Origin: Clostridium sp. AM22-11AC
Lineage (GTDB): Bacteria; Bacillota; Clostridia; Lachnospirales; Lachnospiraceae
DNA length: 64,000 nt
Direction: 5' to 3'
Assembly: GCF_003473545.1 (NCBI RefSeq)
Contig: NZ_QUCM01000012.1
Coordinates: forward strand, 20,910-84,909
Shown here: piece after piece, positions 44,650-54,120 of the stretch
Layout: every line of letters begins with the position of its first letter
How positions within the stretch are numbered: the first letter of the stretch is position 1
Translations under genes and position numbers: made by a program
The notes under the pieces: generated by a model
What the model was told of the DNA's origin: nothing
Database searches by the model: none
What the model saw: the letters and a program-made list of their open reading frames with translations, nothing else

Positions 44650-44665
44650 TGTTTCACGTGAAACA
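44650..44665. other. parS site 4
   Basis: Perfect TGTTTCACGTGAAACA 17 bases after the hydrolase-fold gene stop. Two inverted half sites GTTTCAC (44600-44606) and GTGAAAC (44614-44620), 7 bases apart, lie in the gene's 3' end, and another half site TGTTTCAC at 44703-44710. Confidence 0.92.
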
Positions 44666-44712
44666 TCCACTATTTAATTTTCAAATTACAGGTTCATAGG
44701 TTTGTTTCACAG

Positions 44713-44760
44713 CAGCCATAATAATGTTTCACGTGAAACATTTTATGGCTGTTCTTTTTT
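44713..44760 (+). terminator. Intrinsic terminator with parS forming the top of the stem
   Basis: CAGCCATA and the following bases (44713-44732) pair with 44733-44751 in a 19-bp stem with one bulged base, then TTCTTTTTT. The apical ~16 bases are exactly parS 44725-44740. Confidence 0.85.
44725..44740. other. parS site 5 (inside terminator)
   Basis: Perfect TGTTTCACGTGAAACA, the closest site to dnaA (~9.8 kb), embedded in the terminator stem of the upstream gene. Confidence 0.92.
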
Positions 44761-44805
44761 ACTGTTACAAGATCACTACATCAACCCGTTTAGGAGGTAC
44801 CACTT

Positions 44806-45639
44806 ATGCTTCGTATTGGCTGTCACTTATCATCTTCCAAAGGTTACTGTGCTATGGCAAAAGATGCCCTGAAAATCCACGCAAACACCTTTCAATATTT
44901 TTCCCGCAATCCCAGAGGAGGTAATGCAAAGGCGCTGGACCAGGAAGACATTGCCCGTTTTCTGGTGGAAACAGATAAAAATGATATCCATCCATTTTTA
45001 GCCCATGCCCCTTATACATTAAACGGCTGTTCTGCAGACCCGGCTCTCCGCGATTTTGCCAGACGCACGATGGCCGATGACCTGGCACGTTTGGAATTTA
45101 CCCCTGGAAATCTTTACAATTTTCATCCCGGAAGCCATGTAAGACAGGGCGCAGATGTAGGCATTTCTTATATTGCCGATATGTTAAATGAGATTTTAAA
45201 GCCCGATCAGACTACTACTGTCCTATTGGAAACCATGTCCGGCAAAGGCAGCGAAGTAGGGAGAACCTTTGAAGAATTAAAAGCAATTATTGATAAAGTG
45301 GGGTTAAACAGCCAACTTGGAGTATGTTTAGATACCTGCCATGTATGGGATGCAGGCTATGATATTGCAGATCACTTAGATGAAGTAATTTCAGAATTTG
45401 ACCGGATCATCGGTCTTGATCGTTTAAAAGCCATTCACTTAAATGACAGTTTAAATCCTCTTGGAGCCCATAAAGACCGCCACGCCAGACTGGGAGAAGG
45501 TCATATTGGATTGACCTCTTTAAAGAGACTGATCAATCACCCGGCGCTGGCTCATCTTCCCTTCTATCTGGAAACGCCTAATGATCTGGCTGGATATGCA
45601 AAAGAAATTGATATGATGCGGGAAGCATGGAAATATTAG
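44806..45639 (+). CDS. nfo: Deoxyribonuclease IV (AP endonuclease)
   Basis: A 277-residue endonuclease IV that cuts DNA at abasic sites in base-excision repair. Trinuclear zinc ligands lie in [46 protein letters not shown] and [19 protein letters not shown] precedes the ATG. It is a TIM-barrel protein of normal length, alone between terminators. Confidence 0.95.
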   Translation: MLRIGCHLSSSKGYCAMAKDALKIHANTFQYFSRNPRGGNAKALDQEDIARFLVETDKNDIHPFLAHAPYTLNGCSADPALRDFARRTMADDLARLEFTPGNLYNFHPGSHVRQGADVGISYIADMLNEILKPDQTTTVLLETMSGKGSEVGRTFEELKAIIDKVGLNSQLGVCLDTCHVWDAGYDIADHLDEVISEFDRIIGLDRLKAIHLNDSLNPLGAHKDRHARLGEGHIGLTSLKRLINHPALAHLPFYLETPNDLAGYAKEIDMMREAWKY

Positions 45640-45656
45640 TAAGTCAAAAAATATCC

Positions 45657-45705
45657 TTCGCCAAAGTCCCTGGTAATTATTTTCCAGGCTTTGGCGAATT
45701 ATTTT
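45657..45705. terminator. Bidirectional terminator between nfo and the LacI gene
   Basis: TTCGCCAAAG (45657-45666) pairs with CTTTGGCGAA (45689-45698), with inner CCTGG/CCAGG; T-rich on the plus side and A-rich on the other. Confidence 0.82.
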
Positions 45706-45711
45706 AGACTG

Positions 45712-46701
45712 TTATACCCCTGTTACTTTATAAGGGATCATTACTCTTTTTCCCCGGATCCGGTCATTTTCTTCTGTATCAAACGCCTCTAAAAGCAGCT
45801 TTACTGCTTCTTTTCCCTGTTTCCGTCCATCTCTTTCTACGGAAAGCATTTCATCCTCTAAGAGTTTTGCCGTCTTTTCAGCATCCATTCCCATAAAAAG
45901 GATCTTTTCTGTTCCCTGTTTTTTCCCTTTAAAAAGCTCCTTAAAGCACTGTCCAACTGCTGTTTCATTTAAAGCAAAAAGAGCATCCGGAAGTTTCTTT
46001 CCCTGCAATACCCGGTTTATATCTTCTACTTCCCGCAGGATCAGTTCTTCCGGCAGGGCAATTCCATTATCTTCTAACGCCTGCACACAACCTCTGTACC
46101 GCTCCTCTGTAGCTGCATCATTTTCCATCTGTCCTACTGCAATCCCAATCCTTTTGCAGCCTTTTTCGATCAGTCTGCAGATGCCCTCATAAGCGCCACG
46201 GAATTCGTCTGCAAAAACGCCATCCATTCCTGCATTTTTTACGTCTTTTTCAGTCAGTACAACCGCTGTTCCGTTGGCTTCTAATTCCTGTAAAATGCTT
46301 CTCAACTCTTTATTTTCACTGCGCACAGGCACTAAAACAAGGCCTTTCATATGCTGATTTTTTACTTCTTCCAGCCACTTTTTTTCTGTTTTCAGGTCAT
46401 TTTCGCTGTCCATAAAAACAAGACTGTAGCCATGTTTTGCTGTTTCTTTTGCCGCACCTTCTAATATCTTTCCATACTGCTTCTCTCCCACTCCCGGGAT
46501 AATCATACCGATCGTAAAACTGTCTTTACTGCTCAGACTCCTGGCAATCATATTTGGCGTATAGTTGTATTCTTTAATGATCCCCATTACTTTCTTGCGG
46601 GTATCTTCCTTTACATATCCAGAGTCGTTTAGAACTCTGGATATAGTAGCGCAGGAAACTCCCGCAAGCTTTGCCATTTCTTTGATATTCATAACTTGCA
46701 T
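45712..46701 (-). CDS. LacI-family transcriptional regulator
   Basis: A 329-residue repressor: N-terminal LacI helix-turn-helix with hinge (MNIKEMAKLAGVSCATISRVLN ... NMIARSLSSK) followed by a periplasmic-binding-protein-like sugar sensor domain. No adjacent sugar genes, so its regulon lies elsewhere. The start could be the ATG at 46701 or the one three codons in. Confidence 0.9.
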   Translation of the reverse strand: MQVMNIKEMAKLAGVSCATISRVLNDSGYVKEDTRKKVMGIIKEYNYTPNMIARSLSSKDSFTIGMIIPGVGEKQYGKILEGAAKETAKHGYSLVFMDSENDLKTEKKWLEEVKNQHMKGLVLVPVRSENKELRSILQELEANGTAVVLTEKDVKNAGMDGVFADEFRGAYEGICRLIEKGCKRIGIAVGQMENDAATEERYRGCVQALEDNGIALPEELILREVEDINRVLQGKKLPDALFALNETAVGQCFKELFKGKKQGTEKILFMGMDAEKTAKLLEDEMLSVERDGRKQGKEAVKLLLEAFDTEENDRIRGKRVMIPYKVTGV

Positions 46702-46878
46702 TCTGCCTTTTTCTTAATGTATCGTTTTATTTTATTATTGCTTTTATTATCACTGCATTTGATTGTCTCAGATGTTTCTGACCGCAATGGCAATGAAAAT
46801 AGTCTGATTTTTAATGCGTATTTGATATAATAATCTGATAAATATGTGTTTTTCATCTGCATGTAACCGATTTCATGC

Positions 46879-47613
46879 TCATTTTGTTCCCAGTGGCTCT
46901 TTTCCTGGAAGTCCCGCTTTTCTTGGATATTTTGCTGAAATCGGTTTCATTTTCTTAATTTTGATCAGACTTCTGGATCCTTCGCCTCCCGGAAGCTCAA
47001 ATCCAGTCACATTTTCGATCTCTCCGCCTAATATTGCCACTGCCTTCTTTGCCTGAGCCAGTTCTTCTTCAATATCTCCTGATTTATAAGGAACAAAATA
47101 TCCCCCCACCTTTACAAATGGCATACAATATTCTGATAAAGAGGACAGATTAGCCACTGCACGGGATACGCACAGATCAAATTTCTCTCTGAGATCCTTA
47201 TTTCTGCCTCCATCCTCTGCTCTTGCATGGACGCAGGTGACATTTTCAAGATCAAGGCGCTCACAGACTTCCTCTAAAAAGCGGACTCTCTTATTTAAAG
47301 AGTCTAATAAAGTGACCTTCAAATGAGGAAAAGTAATCTTTAATGGGATGCCAGGAAATCCTGCTCCTGTTCCCACATCAATCAATGAAACCGTTTTCTC
47401 AATGTCAGAAAACCCTTTTACAAGACACAGACTGTCGCAAAAATGCTTTGTGATTACTGCATCTTCTTCTGTAATGGCCGTCAGGTTCATTACTTTATTC
47501 TTTTCTACCAGAAATTGGAAGTAATCGTAAAACTGCTCCAGCTGCTTTTCGCTTAGCTGGATGCCCAAAAGTTTTACTCCCTCTTCCATTTTCCGGACAA
47601 ACTGTTCTGTCAT
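46879..47613 (-). CDS. rsmG: 16S rRNA (guanine527-N7)-methyltransferase
   Basis: A 244-residue Rossmann methyltransferase modifying G527 of 16S rRNA. SAM-binding motif DVGTGAGFPGIPL, catalytic-region CVSRAVANLS; normal length. It follows mnmG, the usual gidA-gidB order near origins. Loss of this gene is known to give low-level streptomycin resistance. Confidence 0.95.
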   Translation of the reverse strand: MTEQFVRKMEEGVKLLGIQLSEKQLEQFYDYFQFLVEKNKVMNLTAITEEDAVITKHFCDSLCLVKGFSDIEKTVSLIDVGTGAGFPGIPLKITFPHLKVTLLDSLNKRVRFLEEVCERLDLENVTCVHARAEDGGRNKDLREKFDLCVSRAVANLSSLSEYCMPFVKVGGYFVPYKSGDIEEELAQAKKAVAILGGEIENVTGFELPGGEGSRSLIKIKKMKPISAKYPRKAGLPGKEPLGTK

Positions 47614-47641
47614 AAATTTTTAACCTCTCATACCAGCATGT

Positions 47642-47663
47642 ACCCGCGAGAACTCTCGCGGGT
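47642..47663 (-). repeat. GC-rich intercistronic hairpin between mnmG and rsmG
   Basis: An 8-bp perfect stem CCCGCGAG / CTCGCGGG with an AACT loop lies between the two cistrons. On the transcribed minus strand no T tract follows, so it looks like a processing or stability element; a T run occurs only on the plus side. Confidence 0.55.
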
Positions 47664-47676
47664 GCATATTTTTTCC

Positions 47677-49560
47677 TTAAGCTTCGCTCTTGCTTCTCTC
47701 CAGATATACCATTAATACAGAAATATCCGCCGGTGATACACCGGAAATTCTGGATGCCTGTCCAATGGTAGACGGCTGGATCTTATTTAACTTCTGTACA
47801 GCCTCTTTTCGCAGGCTGTTTACCTGGGCATAATCAAAGTTTTCCGGCAGCTTTCTGCCCTCTAACTTCTTAAACTGGGCTACCTGCTGCATCTGGCGCT
47901 TGATATAACCTTCGTATTTGATCTCAATATTTACCTGCTCCTGCACATCAAAAGCAAGTTCCGGACGTTTTTCATCTACCTCTGCCAGCTTCTCATAGTC
48001 CAGTTCCGGACGCTTGATCAGCTCTGCCAGGGTAGTTCCTGACTTAAGAGGTGTACTCTCATACTTAGCCAGAAGTTCCTGAACCTTTGGAGTACCGCCG
48101 ATAGTTGCCTTTTCAAGACGCTCGATTTCTGCATCGATCTGTGCTTTCTTCTCAAGAAGATGCTCATATTCTTCATCACTTACAAGGCCAATATTATGTC
48201 CGATCTCGCGCAGACGCAGATCTGCATTATCCTGTCTTAAAAGCAGTCTGTACTCTGCTCTGGAGGTCATCATACGGTATGGTTCATGGTTCTCTTTGGT
48301 CACCAGATCATCGATGAGAACGCCGATATAAGCCTGGGAACGGTCCAGAACCACCTGCTCTCTGCCAAGGACTTCCATAGAAGCATTTACACCTGCCATA
48401 AAGCCCTGTACAGCTGCTTCCTCATAACCGGAGCTTCCGTTAAACTGACCGCCTGCAAACAGGCCGCGGATCTTCTTAAACTCCAGTGTAGACTTAAGCT
48501 GCAAAGAATTGATGCAGTCATACTCAATGGCATAAGCATTTCGCACGATACGCACATGTTCCAGTCCCGGTACAGTACGGTACATTGCATACTGTACATC
48601 CTCAGGAAGAGAACTGCTCATTCCGCCTAAATACATTTCATTGGTATAAAGTCCTTCCGGCTCCACAAAGACCTGATGACGCTCTTTATCTGGGAATTTT
48701 ACCACTTTGTCCTCAATAGACGGACAATATCTTGGTCCTGTTCCCTCGATCGCTCCTGAGAACAGAGGAGAACGGCTTAAATTATCACGGATGATCTTAT
48801 GTGTCTCCTGATTGGTATAAGTCAGCCAGCAGGAAGCCTGCTCTTTCTGAACGCTTTCCGGGTCTGTAGAGAAAGAAAACGGAACCACTCTCTTATCTCC
48901 AAACTGCTCCTCCATCTTTGAAAAGTCGATGCTTCTCTTGTCAGCTCTTGCCGGTGTTCCTGTTTTAAAACGGAACATTTCAATTCCGTTTGCGATCAGG
49001 GAGTCCGTCAAATGGGTAGCTGCCTGCAGTCCGTTTGGTCCCGTAGGGTTGCTTACGTCCCCGTAGATACATCTTGCACGCAGATAGGTTCCTGTACACA
49101 GTACAACTGCTTTCGCGTGATATATGGCCCCTGAGAAGGTCTTAACACCCTTAATCTGGCCGTCCTCGACTATCAGCTCAGAAACCTCTGCCTGACGGAT
49201 GGTCAGATGCTCTGTATTCTCCATGGTCTTTCGCATCTGACGACTGTATTCCTGCTTATCCGCCTGGGCCCTTAAAGAGTGGACAGCCGGTCCCTTTGAC
49301 TCATTTAACATCTTAGACTGGATAAAGGTCTTATCAATGTTCTTTCCCATTTCTCCGCCTAATGCATCCAGCTCTCTTACCAGATGTCCCTTGGAGCTTC
49401 CACCTACATTAGGATTACAGGGCATCAGGGCAATACTGTCCACACTGACTGTAAATACAATGGTCTCAAGGCCCAGTCTGGCGCAGGCAAGCGCTGCCTC
49501 ACAGCCGGCATGACCGGCACCTACTACCACAATATCATATGTTTCTTCCAAATATGGCAT
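47677..49560 (-). CDS. mnmG: tRNA uridine-5-carboxymethylaminomethyl modification enzyme MnmG
   Basis: A 627-residue FAD enzyme that, with MnmE, installs the cmnm5 group on wobble uridine of several tRNAs. FAD-binding motif [13 protein letters not shown] at the N-terminus, [18 protein letters not shown], and Cys in [13 protein letters not shown]. Full length, in the standard mnmE-mnmG-rsmG order. Confidence 0.96.
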   Translation of the reverse strand: MPYLEETYDIVVVGAGHAGCEAALACARLGLETIVFTVSVDSIALMPCNPNVGGSSKGHLVRELDALGGEMGKNIDKTFIQSKMLNESKGPAVHSLRAQADKQEYSRQMRKTMENTEHLTIRQAEVSELIVEDGQIKGVKTFSGAIYHAKAVVLCTGTYLRARCIYGDVSNPTGPNGLQAATHLTDSLIANGIEMFRFKTGTPARADKRSIDFSKMEEQFGDKRVVPFSFSTDPESVQKEQASCWLTYTNQETHKIIRDNLSRSPLFSGAIEGTGPRYCPSIEDKVVKFPDKERHQVFVEPEGLYTNEMYLGGMSSSLPEDVQYAMYRTVPGLEHVRIVRNAYAIEYDCINSLQLKSTLEFKKIRGLFAGGQFNGSSGYEEAAVQGFMAGVNASMEVLGREQVVLDRSQAYIGVLIDDLVTKENHEPYRMMTSRAEYRLLLRQDNADLRLREIGHNIGLVSDEEYEHLLEKKAQIDAEIERLEKATIGGTPKVQELLAKYESTPLKSGTTLAELIKRPELDYEKLAEVDEKRPELAFDVQEQVNIEIKYEGYIKRQMQQVAQFKKLEGRKLPENFDYAQVNSLRKEAVQKLNKIQPSTIGQASRISGVSPADISVLMVYLERSKSEA

Positions 49561-49596
49561 TTTCTTAATTCCTTCCTGTTTCTATATTCCCCGTGA

Positions 49597-50976
49597 CTAC
49601 TTTCCCATACAAAACTTGGAAAAGATCTCATTTACCAGATCATCTTCCACTGCTTCTCCTAATATCTTTCCAAGCTGCTCATAAGCATTCATCAGATCAA
49701 TGGAGTAAAAATCTTCCGGCATGCCGTCTGATACGCTCTGTTTTACCATTTTAAGGCTGTCTAATGTCTGTTCCAGTGCCTCTTTATGGCGAACATTGGT
49801 AATGTACACCTGCTCGTTAAAGGATATTTTTCCGTGGTAGAACAGCCTTTTGATCTCTTCTTCCAGAGCTTCAATTCCCTGCTCCTCTTTTGCAGAAATC
49901 GGGATCACTGCATGGCCGCAGGCATTTTCTAACTCATCCTTATCTACGGCCAGCTTAAGGTCCGTCTTATTTAACAGGACAATGGCTCTGCGCCCCCTGA
50001 TAAACTCCATGATCTCCTTATCATTTTCATCTAACGCCCTGGAGCCATCCACTACATAGATGATCAGATCTGCATCCTCTGCCGCCTTCATGGCACGCTC
50101 TACACCGATCTTTTCCACTATATCTTCTGTATCACGGATGCCAGCTGTATCCACCACATTTAAGCTGATGCCCTGAAGGTAAATATGCTCTTCCAGGGTG
50201 TCTCTGGTGGTTCCTGCGATCTCCGTGACAATGGCTCTTTCTTCCCCTAAAAGCACATTCATAAGGGAAGATTTTCCTGCATTTGGCTTTCCTAAGATAA
50301 CAGTCTTAATGCCTTCTGACATGACCCGGCCGTCATCACAGGAGGCTAAAAGCCGCTCCACCTGTTTTACCATAGGCTCCAAAGCTGCCAAAAGGCGCTC
50401 TGGATACCCGTCTAATGAAATATGTTCCGGGTCATCTAAAGCAGACTCAATAAAGGCGATCTCATATAAGATTTTTTCGCGAAGTTCCCGTATCTTTCGT
50501 GAAACAGAGCCTGCCAGCTGGCTTACGGAACTCTTTAAGGCATATTCATTGGTAGACTGGATCACGTCCGCCACTGCCTCTGCCTGGGCTAAGTCAATAC
50601 GTCCATTTAAGAAAGCACGTTTTGTAAATTCTCCAGGCTCTGCCGTCCTTGCCCCATTTCGGATCACTGTCTCTAAGATCTTCTTTACAATAAAGACACC
50701 GCCGTGGCAGTCGATCTCCACTGTATCTTCCGCTGTATAACTGTTAGGCCCTTTCATGATCATCACCAGAACTTCATCTAAACGTTCTTCCCCGTCATAA
50801 ATATAACCGTAGTGGATCGTATGTGACTTCACCTGGCTCAGATTCTTTGGCTCTCCCTTTTTATTTCTGTAAATGCGGCTTATTACCTGTAAGGCATCAT
50901 CACCGCTTATCCTTACGATACCGATACCGGAATTGCTCATTCCCGTCGCTATCGCTGCAATGGTATCTGTTTTCAT
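49597..50976 (-). CDS. mnmE: tRNA modification GTPase MnmE
   Basis: A 459-residue GTPase partner of MnmG. An N-terminal formyl-THF-binding domain (~1-120) precedes a helical domain with an inserted G domain: G1 GKPNAGKSSL, G3 DTAGIRDT, G4 NKTD; the C-terminal FCMGK carries the catalytic Cys. Start ATG with GAGGG nearby. Confidence 0.96.
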   Translation of the reverse strand: MKTDTIAAIATGMSNSGIGIVRISGDDALQVISRIYRNKKGEPKNLSQVKSHTIHYGYIYDGEERLDEVLVMIMKGPNSYTAEDTVEIDCHGGVFIVKKILETVIRNGARTAEPGEFTKRAFLNGRIDLAQAEAVADVIQSTNEYALKSSVSQLAGSVSRKIRELREKILYEIAFIESALDDPEHISLDGYPERLLAALEPMVKQVERLLASCDDGRVMSEGIKTVILGKPNAGKSSLMNVLLGEERAIVTEIAGTTRDTLEEHIYLQGISLNVVDTAGIRDTEDIVEKIGVERAMKAAEDADLIIYVVDGSRALDENDKEIMEFIRGRRAIVLLNKTDLKLAVDKDELENACGHAVIPISAKEEQGIEALEEEIKRLFYHGKISFNEQVYITNVRHKEALEQTLDSLKMVKQSVSDGMPEDFYSIDLMNAYEQLGKILGEAVEDDLVNEIFSKFCMGK

Positions 50977-51001
50977 TCATTTTCCCTCATTTCATTCCCC
51001 T

Positions 51002-51031
51002 ATTATACAAAAAAGGCTGTCGCTTATGCAA
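51002..51031 (-). promoter_or_regulatory. mnmE promoter overlapping the jag terminator
   Basis: Minus-strand TTGCAT (51026-51031), 18-base spacer, TATAAT (51002-51007). The spacer is the 3' arm and T tract of the upstream terminator. Confidence 0.6.
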
Positions 51032-51039
51032 CAGCCTTT
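51008..51039 (-). terminator. Terminator of the rnpA-yidC-jag transcript
   Basis: AAAGGCTGT (51012-51020) pairs with ACAGCCTTT (51031-51039), 10-base loop, T run on the minus strand. Confidence 0.85.
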
Positions 51040-51066
51040 CTCATTAATCTCTCAATTAATTTTGTA

Positions 51067-51852
51067 TTACTCCTGTGCGCTTTCACTAACTGTTTCAGTC
51101 ACAGGCTCTGCCTTTGGTGCAGACTGGTAAGAACCGCCTCTGCGGTTGTTTCCCTTATAGCCATAAGAACGATCAGAACGGCCTCTGCCTGCTCTGTCAT
51201 ATCTTCCTTTTCTCTCAGTAGTAACAGCTTCCTTCTTTAAAGCAATGACTACATGGCGGAAAGGTTCTTCTCCTTCGCTGCGTGTGGTCACATACTTGTC
51301 ATTCTGGACTGCTGCATGGATGATCCGTCTTTCATAAGGATTCATAGGCTCTAAGGATACAGGACGTCTGGTACGTTTTACCTTGTATGCAATGTTCTTT
51401 GCAAGGGTTTCCAGAGTCTCTTTTCTTCTTTCACGGTAATTTTCCGTATCCAGTTTTACTCTCAGATAACCTTCTGTTCCCTTATTTACGATCAGACTTA
51501 CCAGATACTGTAAAGAGTCTAAGGTCTGTCCTCTCTTACCGATCAGAATTCCCATGTCCTCTCCCTCTAAGTTCAGGGAAATTTCCTGCTCTTCCTCATT
51601 GTAAGCAGCTGTAATAGATACCTCAAGGTTCATGGCATCAAAAATCTGGGACAGGAACTCAATTGCCTTGTCAGCAACGGTTTCTTTCTTTTTTGCACGT
51701 ATGATCGCCGGTTTTGCACCGATTCCTAAAAATCCGGCACTTCCTTTGTCAACCACTTCATACTCCAGCTTGTCGCTGGTAGTCTCAAGCTCGATCAACG
51801 CCTTCGTAACCGCTTCGTCTACTGTTTTCGCAGTAACCGTAATCATATCCAT
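51067..51852 (-). CDS. jag: RNA-binding cell elongation regulator Jag/EloR (KhpB)
   Basis: A 261-residue protein with an N-terminal Jag domain (ITVTAKTVDEAVTKALIELE), a KH domain (GILIGKRGQTLDSLQYLVSLI), an R3H domain (~150-215) and a Gly/Arg-rich tail (GRYDRAGRGRSDRSYGY). Homologues bind RNA and affect cell elongation. Start 51852 is picked because AGGAGG is 10 bases upstream; a TTG at 51861 would be too close to it. Follows yidC directly, as in most Firmicutes. Confidence 0.93.
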   Translation of the reverse strand: MDMITVTAKTVDEAVTKALIELETTSDKLEYEVVDKGSAGFLGIGAKPAIIRAKKKETVADKAIEFLSQIFDAMNLEVSITAAYNEEEQEISLNLEGEDMGILIGKRGQTLDSLQYLVSLIVNKGTEGYLRVKLDTENYRERRKETLETLAKNIAYKVKRTRRPVSLEPMNPYERRIIHAAVQNDKYVTTRSEGEEPFRHVVIALKKEAVTTERKGRYDRAGRGRSDRSYGYKGNNRRGGSYQSAPKAEPVTETVSESAQE

Positions 51853-51866
51853 ACGAAACAAACCTC

Positions 51867-53183
51867 CTATTTTTTATTGCCCTTCTCCTGGCGTTCATTA
51901 TACTTCGCTACCATACCGGCCTTGGAAGCCAGACTTCCTGGTTTTGCGTCCTGATTATAATACTTATTGGACTCTTCCACCTGGGCCTTGCTCTTTGCGA
52001 TCTTAGCCATACGTGCGCTTTCTTCACGGGATTCCTTTTCTTCATACTTTTTCAGCATGTCATCCACGTTTCCAACCTTTGTTGGCGGAAGTCCTTTTTT
52101 CGCACGCTTCTTGTTAGTCTTTTCTACATTTTTCTGTACCAGCTCGTCCATATCTACTTTATTTAAGTAAGAATTAATGACCATCTGCTGGATAACGGTA
52201 AACACACTCTGTGCTACCCAGTAGATACCAATACCGGAAGCAAAGGTAAAGCAGAAGAATACAGACATTAACGGCATGGTCACGTTCATGGACTTCATCA
52301 TATCAGAAGTTGGATTTTCTTCCACCTGCTTTGGCTGGTTTGCAGTCATCAGCTTAGTGCTGTACCACTGGCTGGCACCTGCTAAAACAGGAATTGCAAT
52401 AGCCGCGATCACCATTGTGATGGTTCCTGTACCGCCGCTGAAGAAATTCGTAATCACCTGCCATGGTGTATATGCAATGTTCAGTCCAAAGAAGTTCTGC
52501 ATCTTCTCAATGGCCTGTACTGCGTTCACACCACCTTCTACGGCAGCTTCACCTGCAGCAGGGAAGGCACCGATAAAGGTCTGCCACTGCTGTGCGGTGA
52601 ATTTATATAATAGATCGATAACTGTATTTACGTTAGTAAAATCAAATTTGTCGCCAGTCATTCTGCATGCCTGTGCAAGCTGTGTAAACACATCCTGTGT
52701 CTGATAACCAGCCGGCAGCTGACTGATAACGGTTTCATAATATCCTCTTACAGACTGTACATAAGCCGGGATATTATAGATAACACGGTACAAAGCGAAA
52801 ATGATCGGCATCTGGATAGCCAGTGGCAGACATCCGCCTGTCATAGATGTACCATACTTTTCGTAAACCGCTTTCATCTCTGCCTGCATCATCATGGCAG
52901 ATTTCTGGTCATTTTCTTTGCCCTTGTACTTTTTCTGGATCGCATTGATCTCAGGCTGCATAACAGCCATCAGCTTGGATGATTTCTGCTGTTTGATGGT
53001 CAGCGGCATCATCAAGAGCTTTGTAACCAGTGTAAACAGAATAATGCACAGACCGATATTCTCAATGCCGAATGTGCTGGTAAAACGGAATAATAAATCC
53101 ATGATCCAGCCTAAGATCCCGGCGATTGGCCCCAGAATACCGCCTGTTTTTGTCAAAACAACTGCGCCAGCTAAACTGTTCAA
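51867..53183 (-). CDS. yidC: Membrane protein insertase YidC/OxaA
   Basis: A 438-residue insertase with about five membrane helices. Key regions: IILFTLVTKLLMMPLTIKQQKSS, the MQPEINAIQKKYKGK coiled coil, and LPLAIQMPIIFALYRVI. A long loop at ~175-235 and a Lys/Glu-rich cytoplasmic tail from ~370 are longer than in Bacillus. Start codon is TTG with AAGGAGG 7 bases upstream. Confidence 0.95.
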   Translation of the reverse strand: MNSLAGAVVLTKTGGILGPIAGILGWIMDLLFRFTSTFGIENIGLCIILFTLVTKLLMMPLTIKQQKSSKLMAVMQPEINAIQKKYKGKENDQKSAMMMQAEMKAVYEKYGTSMTGGCLPLAIQMPIIFALYRVIYNIPAYVQSVRGYYETVISQLPAGYQTQDVFTQLAQACRMTGDKFDFTNVNTVIDLLYKFTAQQWQTFIGAFPAAGEAAVEGGVNAVQAIEKMQNFFGLNIAYTPWQVITNFFSGGTGTITMVIAAIAIPVLAGASQWYSTKLMTANQPKQVEENPTSDMMKSMNVTMPLMSVFFCFTFASGIGIYWVAQSVFTVIQQMVINSYLNKVDMDELVQKNVEKTNKKRAKKGLPPTKVGNVDDMLKKYEEKESREESARMAKIAKSKAQVEESNKYYNQDAKPGSLASKAGMVAKYNERQEKGNKK

Positions 53184-53223
53184 AACGCTACCTCCTTATG
53201 GAGCACCTGCTGTGCTCGTTTTT

Positions 53224-53445
53224 CTACGGAACTGGATCATAACCGCCTTCTGCAAAGGGATGACAGCGAAGGATCCGCTTGCAGGCCAACCATGTACCCT
53301 TAAACACACCATACTTTTCCAGTGCTTCAATGGCGTATTGAGAGCACGTAGGTGTGTAAATACAGTGAGTATTTATTTTAAGAGGGGAAAGATACTTCTG
53401 GTACCCCCTTATCATCAGGATCATTGTCTTTTTTACAATCTTCAT
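53224..53445 (-). CDS. yidD: Membrane protein insertion efficiency factor YidD
   Basis: A 73-residue small membrane-associated protein with the conserved core [30 protein letters not shown] and [14 protein letters not shown]. It lies between rnpA and yidC in the standard order, 8 bases after rnpA. Confidence 0.95.
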   Translation of the reverse strand: MKIVKKTMILMIRGYQKYLSPLKINTHCIYTPTCSQYAIEALEKYGVFKGTWLACKRILRCHPFAEGGYDPVP

Positions 53446-53453
53446 GATCTACT

Positions 53454-53798
53454 TCACTTCGATTCTTTTAAAATATGATGCAGTCCGCACAGGTGCATGT
53501 ACGCACCTTCCAAATGTTTGTAATCTGATGTTGCTGCGGCAGTCCTTGCCACAACGATGATGTTTAACCCAGTCTCAATTTTTTCATTATTCAGCCGGAA
53601 TATCTCCCGCATCAGTCTGGCAATATGGTGACGTACCACGCTGTTGCCTACCTTTTTGCTCACGGATATACCAAGCTGGTTTGACTCTTCCCCGTTTCTC
53701 ATTACATACATAACAAGCAGACGGTTTGCATAGGACTTTCCATTTCTGTATATATTCTGAAAGTCACTGTTCTTCTTAATGGAAGGAAATCGTTTCAT
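53454..53798 (-). CDS. rnpA: Ribonuclease P protein component
   Basis: A 114-residue basic protein assisting the RNase P RNA in tRNA 5' processing. The RNR-like motif KVGNSVVRHHIARLMREIFR (~47-66) is slightly changed: the usual NRIKR is HHIAR. Preceded by rpmH, with a terminator-like hairpin between them. Confidence 0.93.
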   Translation of the reverse strand: MKRFPSIKKNSDFQNIYRNGKSYANRLLVMYVMRNGEESNQLGISVSKKVGNSVVRHHIARLMREIFRLNNEKIETGLNIIVVARTAAATSDYKHLEGAYMHLCGLHHILKESK

Positions 53799-53831
53799 AT
53801 AGAATAGAAACTCCTTTTCATTTAGCTAAAC

Positions 53832-53861
53832 AAAAAGGCCACATCCTGAAAATGTGGCCTT
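53832..53861 (-). terminator. Hairpin between rpmH and rnpA
   Basis: AAGGCCACAT (53835-53844) pairs with ATGTGGCCTT (53852-53861), followed on the minus strand by five T. It probably adjusts the high rpmH output relative to rnpA and yidC. Confidence 0.8.
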
Positions 53862-53877
53862 ACTGTTCTCAATGTTC

Positions 53878-54012
53878 TTAAGCGGTTAATTTAGCTCTAC
53901 CTTTTGCTCTTCTTGCAGCAATAACTTTTCTACCGCCAGCTGTCTTCATTCTAGCTCTGAAGCCATGAACTTTTGCTCTCTGTCTTTTCTTAGGCTGAAA
54001 TGTCATCTTCAT
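53878..54012 (-). CDS. rpmH: Ribosomal protein L34
   Basis: A 44-residue, Arg/Lys-rich 50S protein, [18 protein letters not shown] to the end AKGRAKLTA, with the family motif [18 protein letters not shown]. The AGGAGG site lies 11 bases upstream of the ATG. Its short length keeps it out of 60-residue ORF lists. Diverges from dnaA across oriC. Confidence 0.97.
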   Translation of the reverse strand: MKMTFQPKKRQRAKVHGFRARMKTAGGRKVIAARRAKGRAKLTA

Positions 54013-54091
54013 ATTCCGGGCACCTCCTATCAAATATTATCTGCTAATGTGGTAACACACATTTCGACTAGTATAATTAAACATCTTCTCG

Positions 54092-54120
54092 ATTATATAG
54101 AAAAAATCGGCCTTAGTCAA
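54092..54120 (-). promoter_or_regulatory. Promoter of rpmH
   Basis: Minus-strand TTGACT (54115-54120), 17-base spacer, TATAAT (54092-54097), ~80 bases before rpmH. Confidence 0.8.
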
